The notes below the pieces were generated by a model. That model searched no databases. It was given only the letters and a program-made list of their open reading frames with translations, and was not told where the DNA came from. This document shows, one piece after another, positions 1 to 7,181 of a DNA stretch of 64,000 nt. This DNA is from Clostridia bacterium (GTDB lineage Bacteria; Bacillota; Clostridia; Oscillospirales; Acutalibacteraceae): positions 93,346-157,345 of the forward strand of contig JAKSQP010000004.1 in the NCBI GenBank assembly GCA_024404025.1, in the 5' to 3' direction. Made by a program: the position numbers and the translations under genes. The first letter of the stretch is position 1. Each line of letters opens with the position of its first letter.

Positions 1-54
1 GCTTTGTGCGCCACAGTCTGCCTACCGCCATGTGATCAAGATAAAGCTTTTTTT
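1..54 (+). ncRNA. ffs: 3' end of signal recognition particle RNA (partial)
   Basis: The first bases contain a GTGCGCCACAGTCTGCCT stretch that resembles the 3' arm following the conserved SRP RNA core in Firmicutes (GTGCCGCAGGGTTGCCT in Bacillus scRNA, from memory). A run of seven T at about 48-54 could end the transcript. In many Firmicutes the SRP RNA gene sits directly upstream of dnaX, as here. The 5' part, including the diagnostic core, is outside the window, so the call rests on synteny and weak similarity. Confidence 0.4.
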
Positions 55-74
55 AAAGGAAAGGATGTGAAATG

Positions 75-1679
75 ATGTATCAAGCTTTATACAGAAAATG
101 GAGGCCATCAACATTTGATGATGTTTACGGTCAGCCTCATGTTACAAAGACATTAAAAAATGAGCTTGAAAACAACAGAATTTCACATGCCTATCTTTTT
201 ACCGGCTCAAGAGGAACGGGCAAAACCTCCTGCGCAAAGATTCTTTCAAAGGCGGTCAATTGCCTTGATCCTAAAAACGGAAATCCCTGCAATGAATGTG
301 CAATATGCAAAGGCATTGATAACGGCTCGGTGCTTGATGTTATCGAAATCGATGCGGCAAGCAACAACGGCGTTGACAATATCAGGGATCTTCGTGAAGA
401 AGCGAATTTTACTCCGGCAAACGCAAAATACAGAGTTTATATAATCGACGAAGTTCACATGCTTTCAATCGGAGCGTTCAATGCGCTTCTCAAAACTCTT
501 GAAGAGCCTCCCGCCCATGTTATTTTTATTCTGGCAACAACAGAAATCCATAAGCTTCCGGCAACTATCCTTTCAAGATGTCAGAGATTTGATTTCAAGA
601 GAATTTCTCCCGAAGACATAACGGCAAGGCTTCAATATGTTGCGGAAAAAGAAAATGTTGTTCTTTCCGAGCCTGCCGCCGCTCTGATTGCAAGAATTGC
701 CGACGGCGGAATGAGAGACGCTCTTTCTCTTCTTGACAGATGCTTTGCAATGGGCAGCAATATTGATGAAAATGTTGTCAGCTCCGCCGCAGGAATTGCC
801 GGCACTGTTCATCTCTTCTCTTTCTCGGAATATGTTGCAAATAATGATTTTACCTCTGCCCTGAAGCTCGTTTCAAAGCTTCATAATGAATCCTGCGATA
901 TAGACAGTTTATGCACGGAGCTTACTCTGCATTTTAGAAATCTTATGGTTGCAAAAACCGTTAAAGACATAGGAAATCTGATAGTCTGCTCAAAGGAAGA
1001 GCTTGAAAATCTTGTTAAAAGAGCAGAAAGCCTTAAGCTTTCAAAAATTCTCGAATGTATCGGCATTCTTGAACAGACCTCAAAAAATATCAAGAACGCT
1101 TCAAATAAAAAAATTCAGCTTGAAGCCGCAGTCATCAAAATGTGCGGTCCGTCTGTTTCATCCGGCTCTTCTTCATCTCCGGAGCTTGAAGAAAGAATCA
1201 ATATTATTGAAGAAAAACTGAATGAGCTTCTTAAAAACGGAATAAAAGTTTCAGCTCCTAAAGAAGAAGCAAAACCCTCTCCCGAGGAAAAGCTCCCGAA
1301 AAAAGCGGAAGAGCCTCCGAAAGAAGAAAAACAGGAAGCTGCTCCTGCCGCAGAAAATGAAACAATTCCGGACGGTGAATTCAGAAACTGGAGCGAAGTT
1401 CTCGAAAAGCTCAAAGCCTGCGATATTCCTCTTTTCGGAATTATGTCAGATTCAACCGCCGCATTCAAAAACGGCAGAGTTTATATTTATTCTTCAAATC
1501 CGACTCTTTATGATTTTATCTGCAATGACGGAACTCATTCGAGATTCCTTTCAAAATCAATTTATGAAGTACTCGGCAGAAAAATGAAAATTGCGGTTTC
1601 AACAAACGAAAACAAGCCGGCTGAACAAAGTCCGCTTGAAAAATTAAAAGTAAAAATTAATGATTTCAACAACAACTGA
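75..1679 (+). CDS. dnaX: DNA polymerase III subunit gamma/tau
   Basis: Clamp-loader ATPase of the replicative polymerase, which loads the beta sliding clamp. The N-terminus MYQALYRKWRP is the family signature. Walker A GSRGTGKTS is at residues 44-52, four zinc-binding cysteines are at 63, 72, 75 and 78, and the Walker B/DEVH box is at 125-128. The AAA+ and clamp-loader domains fill about 1-360, followed by a Lys/Glu/Pro-rich linker and a tau-type C-terminal domain. The length of about 534 aa is normal for a Firmicutes DnaX. An in-frame ATG at 72 is also possible; AAGGA at 61-65 serves both. The following genes ybaB and recR form the classic dnaX-ybaB-recR operon. No correctly phased frameshift site for a gamma form was found. 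Confidence 0.97.
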   Translation: MYQALYRKWRPSTFDDVYGQPHVTKTLKNELENNRISHAYLFTGSRGTGKTSCAKILSKAVNCLDPKNGNPCNECAICKGIDNGSVLDVIEIDAASNNGVDNIRDLREEANFTPANAKYRVYIIDEVHMLSIGAFNALLKTLEEPPAHVIFILATTEIHKLPATILSRCQRFDFKRISPEDITARLQYVAEKENVVLSEPAAALIARIADGGMRDALSLLDRCFAMGSNIDENVVSSAAGIAGTVHLFSFSEYVANNDFTSALKLVSKLHNESCDIDSLCTELTLHFRNLMVAKTVKDIGNLIVCSKEELENLVKRAESLKLSKILECIGILEQTSKNIKNASNKKIQLEAAVIKMCGPSVSSGSSSSPELEERINIIEEKLNELLKNGIKVSAPKEEAKPSPEEKLPKKAEEPPKEEKQEAAPAAENETIPDGEFRNWSEVLEKLKACDIPLFGIMSDSTAAFKNGRVYIYSSNPTLYDFICNDGTHSRFLSKSIYEVLGRKMKIAVSTNENKPAEQSPLEKLKVKINDFNNN

Positions 1680-1693
1680 CGGAGGTTTTTAAT

Positions 1694-2029
1694 ATGAAAG
1701 CAAGAATTCCCGGCGCTCCCCAGGGCGGCGGCAACATGATGAAAAAAATTCAGGAAATGCAGGAAAATATGGAAAGGATCCAGCATGAGGTAGAAGAAAC
1801 AGAATTCACCTCAAGTGTAGGCGGCGGAGCAGTTGAAGTTACGGTCAACGGCGCTCACGAGGTTACAAAAATCAACCTTAAGCCGGAAATCGTTGATCCC
1901 GAAGACATTGAAATGCTTGAAGATCTTATTCTTTCAGCCTGCAATGAAAGTATCCGCAAAGCAAACGAAGCTATGGAAAAAGGTATGGAAACCGCAAAAG
2001 GCGGCCTTTCCATCCCCGGTCTTTTCTGA
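1694..2029 (+). CDS. ybaB: YbaB/EbfC family nucleoid-associated protein
   Basis: Small DNA-binding protein of 111 aa, a homodimer in characterised members, lying between dnaX and recR as in most bacteria. The sequence starts with a Gly/Pro-rich segment, then an amphipathic helix (MMKKIQEMQENMERIQ) and the conserved core in which a central GGGAVEVTVNG motif is followed by the LEDLILSA helix. Those are YbaB hallmarks. GGAGG lies 8 bp before the start. The stop codon overlaps the recR start (TGATG), which indicates translational coupling. The exact cellular role of the family is unsettled; nucleoid association and a link to recombination are the usual interpretations. Confidence 0.95.
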   Translation: MKARIPGAPQGGGNMMKKIQEMQENMERIQHEVEETEFTSSVGGGAVEVTVNGAHEVTKINLKPEIVDPEDIEMLEDLILSACNESIRKANEAMEKGMETAKGGLSIPGLF

Positions 2030-2628
2030 TGAGTGGATTTACACCTTCTCTTGAAAAATTAATAGACCAGTTTGCCCGCCTTCCTTCAGTCGGAAGAAAA
2101 AGCGCACAAAGGCTCGCTTTTTATATGCTGGATATGAGCGATAAGCAGGCTTCTGAATTCACCGAAACGATTATGAATGCAAGAGAATCCATTCACAGAT
2201 GTGAAATCTGCTGCAATCTGACCGACGGTGAAATATGCAATATCTGCAATTCTCCCGAAAGAGATAAATCGGTCATCTGCGTTGTAGGCGATCCGAGAGA
2301 TGTTATTGCAATTGAAAGAACTCACGAATATAACGGCTTATATCATGTTCTTCACGGTCTGATTTCTCCGATGAATGATATAAATCCGGAAGATATCTGC
2401 ATCAAAGAGCTTGTTCTCCGCCTCGGTGATGATACCGTTAAGGAAGTTATAATGGCAACTGATCCTACTGTTGAGGGAGAAGCAACATCAATGTATATTT
2501 CAAAGCTCATAAAGCCTCTCGGCGTTAATGTCAGCCGCCTGGCTTACGGCGTTCCGGTTGGAGCTGACCTTGAATATGCAGATGAATTTACTCTTATCAG
2601 AGCAATTGAAGGCAGAAAAGAAATGTAA
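2029..2628 (+). CDS. recR: Recombination mediator protein RecR
   Basis: Part of the RecFOR pathway that loads RecA at single-stranded gaps. The 199-aa length is typical. It shows the N-terminal helix-hairpin-helix (LPSVGRKSAQRLAF), a zinc-binding cysteine cluster at residues 58-73, a Toprim domain starting at VVGDPRD, and the conserved C-terminal segment VSRLAYGVPVGADLEYAD. The start overlaps the ybaB stop, so the three upstream genes form one operon. It is followed by a non-coding spacer of about 290 bp before dnaN. Confidence 0.97.
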   Translation: MSGFTPSLEKLIDQFARLPSVGRKSAQRLAFYMLDMSDKQASEFTETIMNARESIHRCEICCNLTDGEICNICNSPERDKSVICVVGDPRDVIAIERTHEYNGLYHVLHGLISPMNDINPEDICIKELVLRLGDDTVKEVIMATDPTVEGEATSMYISKLIKPLGVNVSRLAYGVPVGADLEYADEFTLIRAIEGRKEM

Positions 2629-2631
2629 AAG

Positions 2632-2870
2632 TTATCCACTTATTTATACTTATCCACCTGCCTTTTTTTCACTTTTACACCTTGTTAAAAACAGGGCGTT
2701 AATAACTCTTTGTTATCAACTTTTTTATACTTGTCTTTTTATTCTTTAACTTCTATATTTTTCAGGAGTTCCGGGAGTTTTACCATATTTTCACTCTCTC
2801 TACTGATACTACTTGAATATAGAAAGATATATATCCGGAATTAAAAGGGAATACTCAATTTTTTTATAAA
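2632..2870. other. DnaA-box-like cluster and AT-rich spacer; candidate replication origin or its relic
   Basis: The recR-dnaN spacer has TTATCCACT at 2632-2640 and TTATCCACC at 2650-2658, each one mismatch from the DnaA box TTATCCACA, same strand and 18 bp apart, plus a weaker TTATCAACT at 2713-2721. At 2800-2814 there is a CTACTGATACTACTT run resembling the DnaA-trio element of Bacillus oriC, and then an AT-rich stretch (2815-2890). In Firmicutes dnaN normally follows dnaA and an origin segment, but here recR replaces dnaA. Whether this spacer functions as an origin is inference. Confidence 0.4.
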
Positions 2871-2920
2871 ACATCCATTTTTTCCTATTGAAAAGGTGAA
2901 TGAATTTCAGGAGGCAATTT

Positions 2921-4033
2921 ATGAAGATTATTTGTAATTCGGCAGAATTATCAGAAGCTTGTCAGAACGTTCAGAGAGCAGCGTCTGCAAAAACCGCTAT
3001 CCCTGCAATTGAAGGCATACTTATGTCTGCAAAAGGAAATACTCTTATTCTTACCGGCTATGACCTTGAAATGGGTATTACAACCTCTATTCCGGCAAAT
3101 ATAGAAGAAGAGGGAGATCTTGTTATCAATGCGCATATGTTCAGCGAAACTCTTCGTAAGCTTCCCGAAAATGTAGTCAGCATTGACAGCGATTCAAGGC
3201 AGATTGCTTCCATATCCTGCGGAGAATTTGAATCAACTCTTATCGGAATTTCGGCAGAAGAGTATCCGGAGCTTCCTTCCGTTACCGGCGGATATCCTAT
3301 TTCGATTACCCAGGGTCTTCTCAAAGATATGATAAGAAAAACTATTTTTTCAGCTGCAGTTAAGGATAACAGCAAAGTTGTTCACACAGGTGTAAAATTT
3401 GAAATTGAAGAAAATCATATCAGACTTATTGCAGTTGACGGAGTTCGCCTTGCAATCAGAAACGAAAAAATAGATTATTCGGGTGAAAATCTTTCATTTG
3501 TTGTTCCCGCAAAAACTCTTTCGGAAGTTATGAAGCTTATGAACGACGATGAAGATACCGTAACTCTCGGCGTAGGAAAAAGACATATAATTTTTGAAGT
3601 TGGAGGCTATAACATAATTTCACGCCTTCTTGACGGCGAATTTCTTAATTATAAATCTGCAATTCCTTCTTCAACAAAAACGGTTATAACCGTTGACACA
3701 AGAAGGCTTATTGACAGCATAGACAGAACTTCTCTTATCATAACCGATAAGATCAAAAGTCCCGTTAAGTGCGCATTTGAAGATAATATGATAAAAATTT
3801 CGAGCATAACCTCTCTCGGAACGGCAAATGACAGAATTTATGCAAATATTGAGGGCGAAAGCTGCACTATCGGATTCAATAATAAGTATGTTATTGATGC
3901 TCTTAAGGTTTGCGACACCGACGAAGTCAGAATTATGCTCAGCGGTCCCATAAAACCGATTCTCATTGTTCCGCAGCAGGGAGATGAGTTCATATTCCTT
4001 ATTCTTCCCGTGAGGTTGAAAAATGAAGATTAA
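2921..4033 (+). CDS. dnaN: DNA polymerase III beta subunit (sliding clamp)
   Basis: Processivity clamp that encircles DNA and binds the polymerase and many repair proteins. The 370-aa protein begins MKIICNSAELSEACQNVQRA and spans the usual three clamp domains. The C-terminal clamp signature is visible as IMLSGPIKPILIVP. An upstream in-frame ATG at 2900 is rejected because AGGAGG (2909-2914) would lie inside the coding region and is ideally spaced for the ATG at 2921. The gene overlaps the following S4-domain gene by 11 bp. The order dnaN-S4-recF-remB matches the origin-proximal cluster of Bacillus, except that dnaA is not upstream. Confidence 0.97.
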   Translation: MKIICNSAELSEACQNVQRAASAKTAIPAIEGILMSAKGNTLILTGYDLEMGITTSIPANIEEEGDLVINAHMFSETLRKLPENVVSIDSDSRQIASISCGEFESTLIGISAEEYPELPSVTGGYPISITQGLLKDMIRKTIFSAAVKDNSKVVHTGVKFEIEENHIRLIAVDGVRLAIRNEKIDYSGENLSFVVPAKTLSEVMKLMNDDEDTVTLGVGKRHIIFEVGGYNIISRLLDGEFLNYKSAIPSSTKTVITVDTRRLIDSIDRTSLIITDKIKSPVKCAFEDNMIKISSITSLGTANDRIYANIEGESCTIGFNNKYVIDALKVCDTDEVRIMLSGPIKPILIVPQQGDEFIFLILPVRLKNED

Positions 4034-4262
4034 AGCCAGAATTGTTGAAAAAAAACATGTATCAAAAAAAATAGATACCGAATTCATCAGGCTTGATTCG
4101 TTTCTGAAAATGTGTGATGCAGTTCAGACGGGCGGTCACGCAAAAATCGTTATTCAGGACGGCGAAGTCAAGGTCAACGGCGAAGTCTGCACATCAAGAG
4201 GAAAAAAACTCCGCAAGGGTGACAATGCCGAATTTGAAAGAACTGTTTATAAGGTCGAATAA
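4023..4262 (+). CDS. S4-domain RNA-binding protein, YaaA/RlbA type
   Basis: Protein of 79 aa carrying the S4 RNA-binding fold. The core FIRLDSFLKMCDAVQTGG followed by KVNGEVCTSRGKKLRKGD matches the YaaA family encoded between dnaN and recF in Bacillus, which is linked to ribosome assembly. The N-terminus has about 15 extra basic residues compared with the shortest family members. The start lies inside the dnaN 3' end with a GAGG a few bases upstream, so translation is probably coupled. The spacing to recF is 24 bp. Confidence 0.9.
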   Translation: MKIKARIVEKKHVSKKIDTEFIRLDSFLKMCDAVQTGGHAKIVIQDGEVKVNGEVCTSRGKKLRKGDNAEFERTVYKVE

Positions 4263-4286
4263 GATTGAAAGGAATGGTTTTATAAA

Positions 4287-5393
4287 ATGATAATATTGAA
4301 CCATTCCGCAAAAAATTTCAGAAATATAGATGAAATTTCATTTGAGCCGCATCCCGAAATGAATATCATTTACGGAGAAAACGGCCAGGGAAAAACAAAT
4401 TTAATAGAGAGTATCTGGATGCTTACCGGATTTTACAGCTTCAGAGCAAGAAAAAATATTCAGCTCATAAAGCAGGGAGAAAACGAAGCGGAGATAGAAA
4501 CCGTGTTTTTTTCTCAACAAAGAGAGCAGACGGCGCAGATGAAAATCAATAAGCATAAGGAGCTCATTTTAAACGGAGTAAAAGAAGAATCCCCGAGAGC
4601 TATTATGGGAAAATTTTATTCCGTTGTTTTTTCGCCGCATACTTTGAGCATAGTTCAGGACGGTCCTTCAGAAAGAAGAAAACTGCTTGATGTTGCGTTG
4701 AGTCTTATAAAACCGAATTATGCGGTTATTATGTCAAGATATCTCCGGGCAGTTGACCAGAGAAATTCTCTTCTGAAAAAATATGCCGAAAAAAAATTTG
4801 ATCTGATGTATTTTGAGCCGTGGGACAGAGAAATTATTGAGCTTGGCTCAAAAATAGTAAGATATCGCCTCGATTATATAGATATGTTGTCCGGTATTTC
4901 TGAAGATATATATAATGGTATAAGCTCCGGCAGAGAAAAATTTTCTTTTTTCTATGATTTTTCAAAAGAAAATATCAGCGACGAAGAAATAAAAGCAAAG
5001 CTCACGGAAGATATTGAAAAAACAAGAGATTCCGATTTTAAACGCCTTTATACGAATGCAGGTCCTCATACTCACGATCTGATTCTGAATCTTGATGAAA
5101 GAGATGTGCGCCTTTTCGGCTCCCAGGGTCAGCAGCGTTCGTGCGCTCTTTCACTTAAGCTCGGAGAAGCATCGGTTATTGAAAAAATTACGGGTGAATG
5201 CCCGGCCGTGCTGCTTGATGATGTTATGAGTGAGCTTGATGAAGGCAGACAGAGTTTTATTCTGAATTATCTCAATAACTGGCAGGTATTCATTACCTGC
5301 TGTGATCCCTCGCAGCTTCTCCGTTCCGAAAAAGGAAAAGCTTTTGAAATAAAAAACGGCAGGCAAAATGGAGTTAAACTCAATATGCTTTAA
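4287..5393 (+). CDS. recF: DNA replication and repair protein RecF
   Basis: SMC-like ATPase of the RecFOR pathway that recognises gaps and helps load RecA together with RecR (also in this window). The 368-aa protein shows Walker A GENGQGKT at residues 30-37, the family segment GPSERRKLLDVALSL, a signature region (LFGSQGQQRSCALSLKLGEA) and Walker B VLLDDVMSELD. The length is normal. An AAAGGA ribosome binding site precedes it. It is the third gene of the dnaN-S4-recF-remB run. Confidence 0.97.
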   Translation: MIILNHSAKNFRNIDEISFEPHPEMNIIYGENGQGKTNLIESIWMLTGFYSFRARKNIQLIKQGENEAEIETVFFSQQREQTAQMKINKHKELILNGVKEESPRAIMGKFYSVVFSPHTLSIVQDGPSERRKLLDVALSLIKPNYAVIMSRYLRAVDQRNSLLKKYAEKKFDLMYFEPWDREIIELGSKIVRYRLDYIDMLSGISEDIYNGISSGREKFSFFYDFSKENISDEEIKAKLTEDIEKTRDSDFKRLYTNAGPHTHDLILNLDERDVRLFGSQGQQRSCALSLKLGEASVIEKITGECPAVLLDDVMSELDEGRQSFILNYLNNWQVFITCCDPSQLLRSEKGKAFEIKNGRQNGVKLNML

Positions 5394-5461
5394 AATAAAG
5401 CAGTATGTTTCCGTCAACAAAACCATATTGAGTTCGGCTCTGAGTAAAGGAAATGAATTGA

Positions 5462-5734
5462 ATGTATCTTCATCTCGGATTGGATAAAGTTATAACCTTT
5501 GATGAAATAGTCGGGATTTTTGATCTTGACACATCAACGGTTTCAAAAGCAACAAGAACTTATCTCGCAAAAGCGGAAAAAGCGGGAAAGGTTGAAAATG
5601 TCTGCTATGATCTTCCGAAATCATTCATTGTGTGCAGGAATAAAGACGGCGAAGAAAAGGTTTATATTTCGCAGATTTCGTCAACAACTCTGCTTAAGAG
5701 AACAGGATATGTTGACAGTCTTAATAATCTCTGA
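5462..5734 (+). CDS. remB: RemB-type regulator (DUF370, extracellular matrix regulatory protein family)
   Basis: Small DNA-binding-type regulator of 90 aa. The start MYLHLGLDKVITFDEIVGIF, the DLDTSTVSK motif, YDLPKSFIV and the TLLKRTGY end are characteristic of the DUF370/RemB (YaaB) family encoded after recF in Bacillus, where it takes part in biofilm-matrix control. In Clostridia the role is not established. The gene is preceded by AAAGGAA and follows recF after 68 bp, most likely in the same transcript. The usual next gene, gyrB, is absent; a 5S rRNA gene follows instead. Confidence 0.9.
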   Translation: MYLHLGLDKVITFDEIVGIFDLDTSTVSKATRTYLAKAEKAGKVENVCYDLPKSFIVCRNKDGEEKVYISQISSTTLLKRTGYVDSLNNL

Positions 5735-5763
5735 AAAAATATTAAGAAATTTTAAAAAAACTA

Positions 5764-5792
5764 TTGACAAATGTTATTATAGGGTATATAAT
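5764..5792 (+). promoter_or_regulatory. Consensus sigma-A promoter of the 5S rRNA gene
   Basis: A perfect TTGACA (5764-5769), a 17-bp spacer and a perfect TATAAT (5787-5792) lie 36 bp upstream of the 5S rRNA. This is the strongest promoter match in the window, as expected for a stable RNA. A small hairpin with a 5-bp stem (AACGC/GCGTT, 5809-5822) and four further T follows before the mature 5' end and might be a processing or attenuation element. Confidence 0.9.
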
Positions 5793-5827
5793 CATTGAGC
5801 ATTCAAGAAACGCCGTTGCGTTTTTTA

Positions 5828-5945
<118 letters not shown>

Positions 5946-5950
5946 TTATA

Positions 5951-5983
5951 AAATAACCACCCAAAAGGGTGGTTATTTTTTTA
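5951..5983 (+). terminator. Rho-independent terminator of the 5S rRNA
   Basis: Twelve-base stem AAATAACCACCC / GGGTGGTTATTT with an AAAA loop, followed immediately by a T run. It lies 6 bp after the 5S 3' end. Confidence 0.92.
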
Positions 5984-5994
5984 TAATAAAATTT

Positions 5995-6026
5995 ATCCGC
6001 AGTCACTTTTTAAAGAGACTGCGGAT
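5995..6026 (-). terminator. Terminator of the SPFH gene (minus strand)
   Basis: Ten-base perfect stem ATCCGCAGTC / GACTGCGGAT with a 12-nt loop. Read on the minus strand it follows the SPFH stop codon by about 17 bp and is followed by an AAATTTT stretch, so it is the likely end of that transcript. Confidence 0.75.
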
Positions 6027-6043
6027 CTTTGATATTCCGGAAA

Positions 6044-6901
6044 TCAGTTTGTTTTGCCGAAAATTTCAGCGGGAAGAATTGCCGAACTGTCGCCCATAAC
6101 CGTGGGTAATTTGCCGTCCCAGGAATCATAGAATTTGTTTGCGAGAACCTTATCCGTAAGAGAATCGGAAATTTTCTTGTTTGCTTCCGCTTCGGCATTT
6201 GCTCTGATTTTAAGCGCATTTGCCTCGCCTTCGGCAGCTTTTTCCTTGACCTTTGCATCAGCTTCGGCTTTTTCGATTGCCTGCTGGTTGACTATCGCCG
6301 CTCTTTCATATTCAAGCTGTGCGTTCTGCTTTGCGGCGATTGCGTCGTTATAGCTGTCTTCAAAATCTGTGTTTGAAATTATGACCTTGTTAATGAAAAT
6401 TGTGTTTTCGCCGTATTTGCTGTCAAGAATCGCCTGAAGCTTTGTCTGGGTAAGAGGCTCGATTTTTCCTCTGTTGGTCGCATCAATGTTGTTCAGCTCT
6501 TTGGATGCCGTTTTGATTGCCGATGAAACAACTGCGCTGTTGATGATGTCGGTTTGGTAGTTTGAAACGTTCGCAACGAGCCATGCGGATTTTTCGGATG
6601 AAATCTGATAAGTTACTATAACATTCTCATAAAAAATCGTTGCTCTTTCGCTTGTTTCCGACCATATCTGACCGTCAACCGTCAGATCCTGCTGCTTGTT
6701 GTTAACTTTCTCCATTGACTGAATAAAGGGAATTTTGAAAGTAAAGCCGGGCGCAACGGGATTGGGATTTACCTGGCCGAATGTTGTTTTAACGCCGGTA
6801 TATCCGGTAGGCACTATCGCAATTGATGACCCGATTGTTGCAAGAACAACAACCGCAGCAATGATTATTGCCGAAAGCTTGATGGGATTAAAGTTTTTCA
6901 T
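6044..6901 (-). CDS. SPFH/prohibitin-family membrane protein (HflC-like)
   Basis: Protein of 285 aa with one N-terminal membrane segment (about residues 8-30) followed by an SPFH/band-7 domain beginning IVPTGYTGVKTTFGQV and a long Ala/Glu-rich coiled coil (AEADAKVKEKAAEGEANA). Such proteins form membrane microdomain scaffolds and often regulate proteases; no specific client is evident here. The start at 6901 is chosen because GGAGG lies 11 bp upstream; longer in-frame extensions lack a ribosome binding site and start in front of the promoter. It is monocistronic with its own promoter and terminator. Confidence 0.88.
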   Translation of the reverse strand: MKNFNPIKLSAIIIAAVVVLATIGSSIAIVPTGYTGVKTTFGQVNPNPVAPGFTFKIPFIQSMEKVNNKQQDLTVDGQIWSETSERATIFYENVIVTYQISSEKSAWLVANVSNYQTDIINSAVVSSAIKTASKELNNIDATNRGKIEPLTQTKLQAILDSKYGENTIFINKVIISNTDFEDSYNDAIAAKQNAQLEYERAAIVNQQAIEKAEADAKVKEKAAEGEANALKIRANAEAEANKKISDSLTDKVLANKFYDSWDGKLPTVMGDSSAILPAEIFGKTN

Positions 6902-6961
6902 ATTGATTTTTACCTCCGTAAATTTTTTCAATTCCCAACGGATTTGTTTTCCGTTGTATAA

Positions 6962-6990
6962 ATTATATAGGAAAACATACTCTGTGTAAA
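6962..6990 (-). promoter_or_regulatory. Promoter of the SPFH gene
   Basis: On the minus strand TTTACA (6990-6985), a 17-bp spacer and TATAAT (6967-6962) lie about 60 bp upstream of the ATG. Confidence 0.75.
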
Positions 6991-7081
6991 TACCCGAAAT
7001 GGAGAAAAAGGCAGGGTTAATTGCCCGATTTCGGAAAAATAGAATTCCGCTGCATTTCAAAATCAAATGTGGTTGAACATC

Positions 7082-7110
7082 TTGTAAGAACAAAATAAAC
7101 ATAGTATAAT
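7082..7110 (+). promoter_or_regulatory. Promoter of the beta-mannosidase gene
   Basis: TTGTAA (7082-7087), a 17-bp spacer and a perfect TATAAT (7105-7110) lie about 70 bp upstream of the start codon at 7182. No obvious operator palindrome was seen nearby. Confidence 0.65.
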
Positions 7111-7181
7111 TATAAAGTCAACCGGATTTTGAGATGATGATCTTGCTTAAAAATGATTGATTTTATACGGGAGTGTAGTTT

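Noticed and set aside
1299..1305. A6G run in dnaX as a programmed frameshift site for the gamma subunit
   Set aside because: The run is read AAA AAA GCG; the classical A AAA AAG slippery site needs a different phase, and no downstream stimulatory hairpin was evident.
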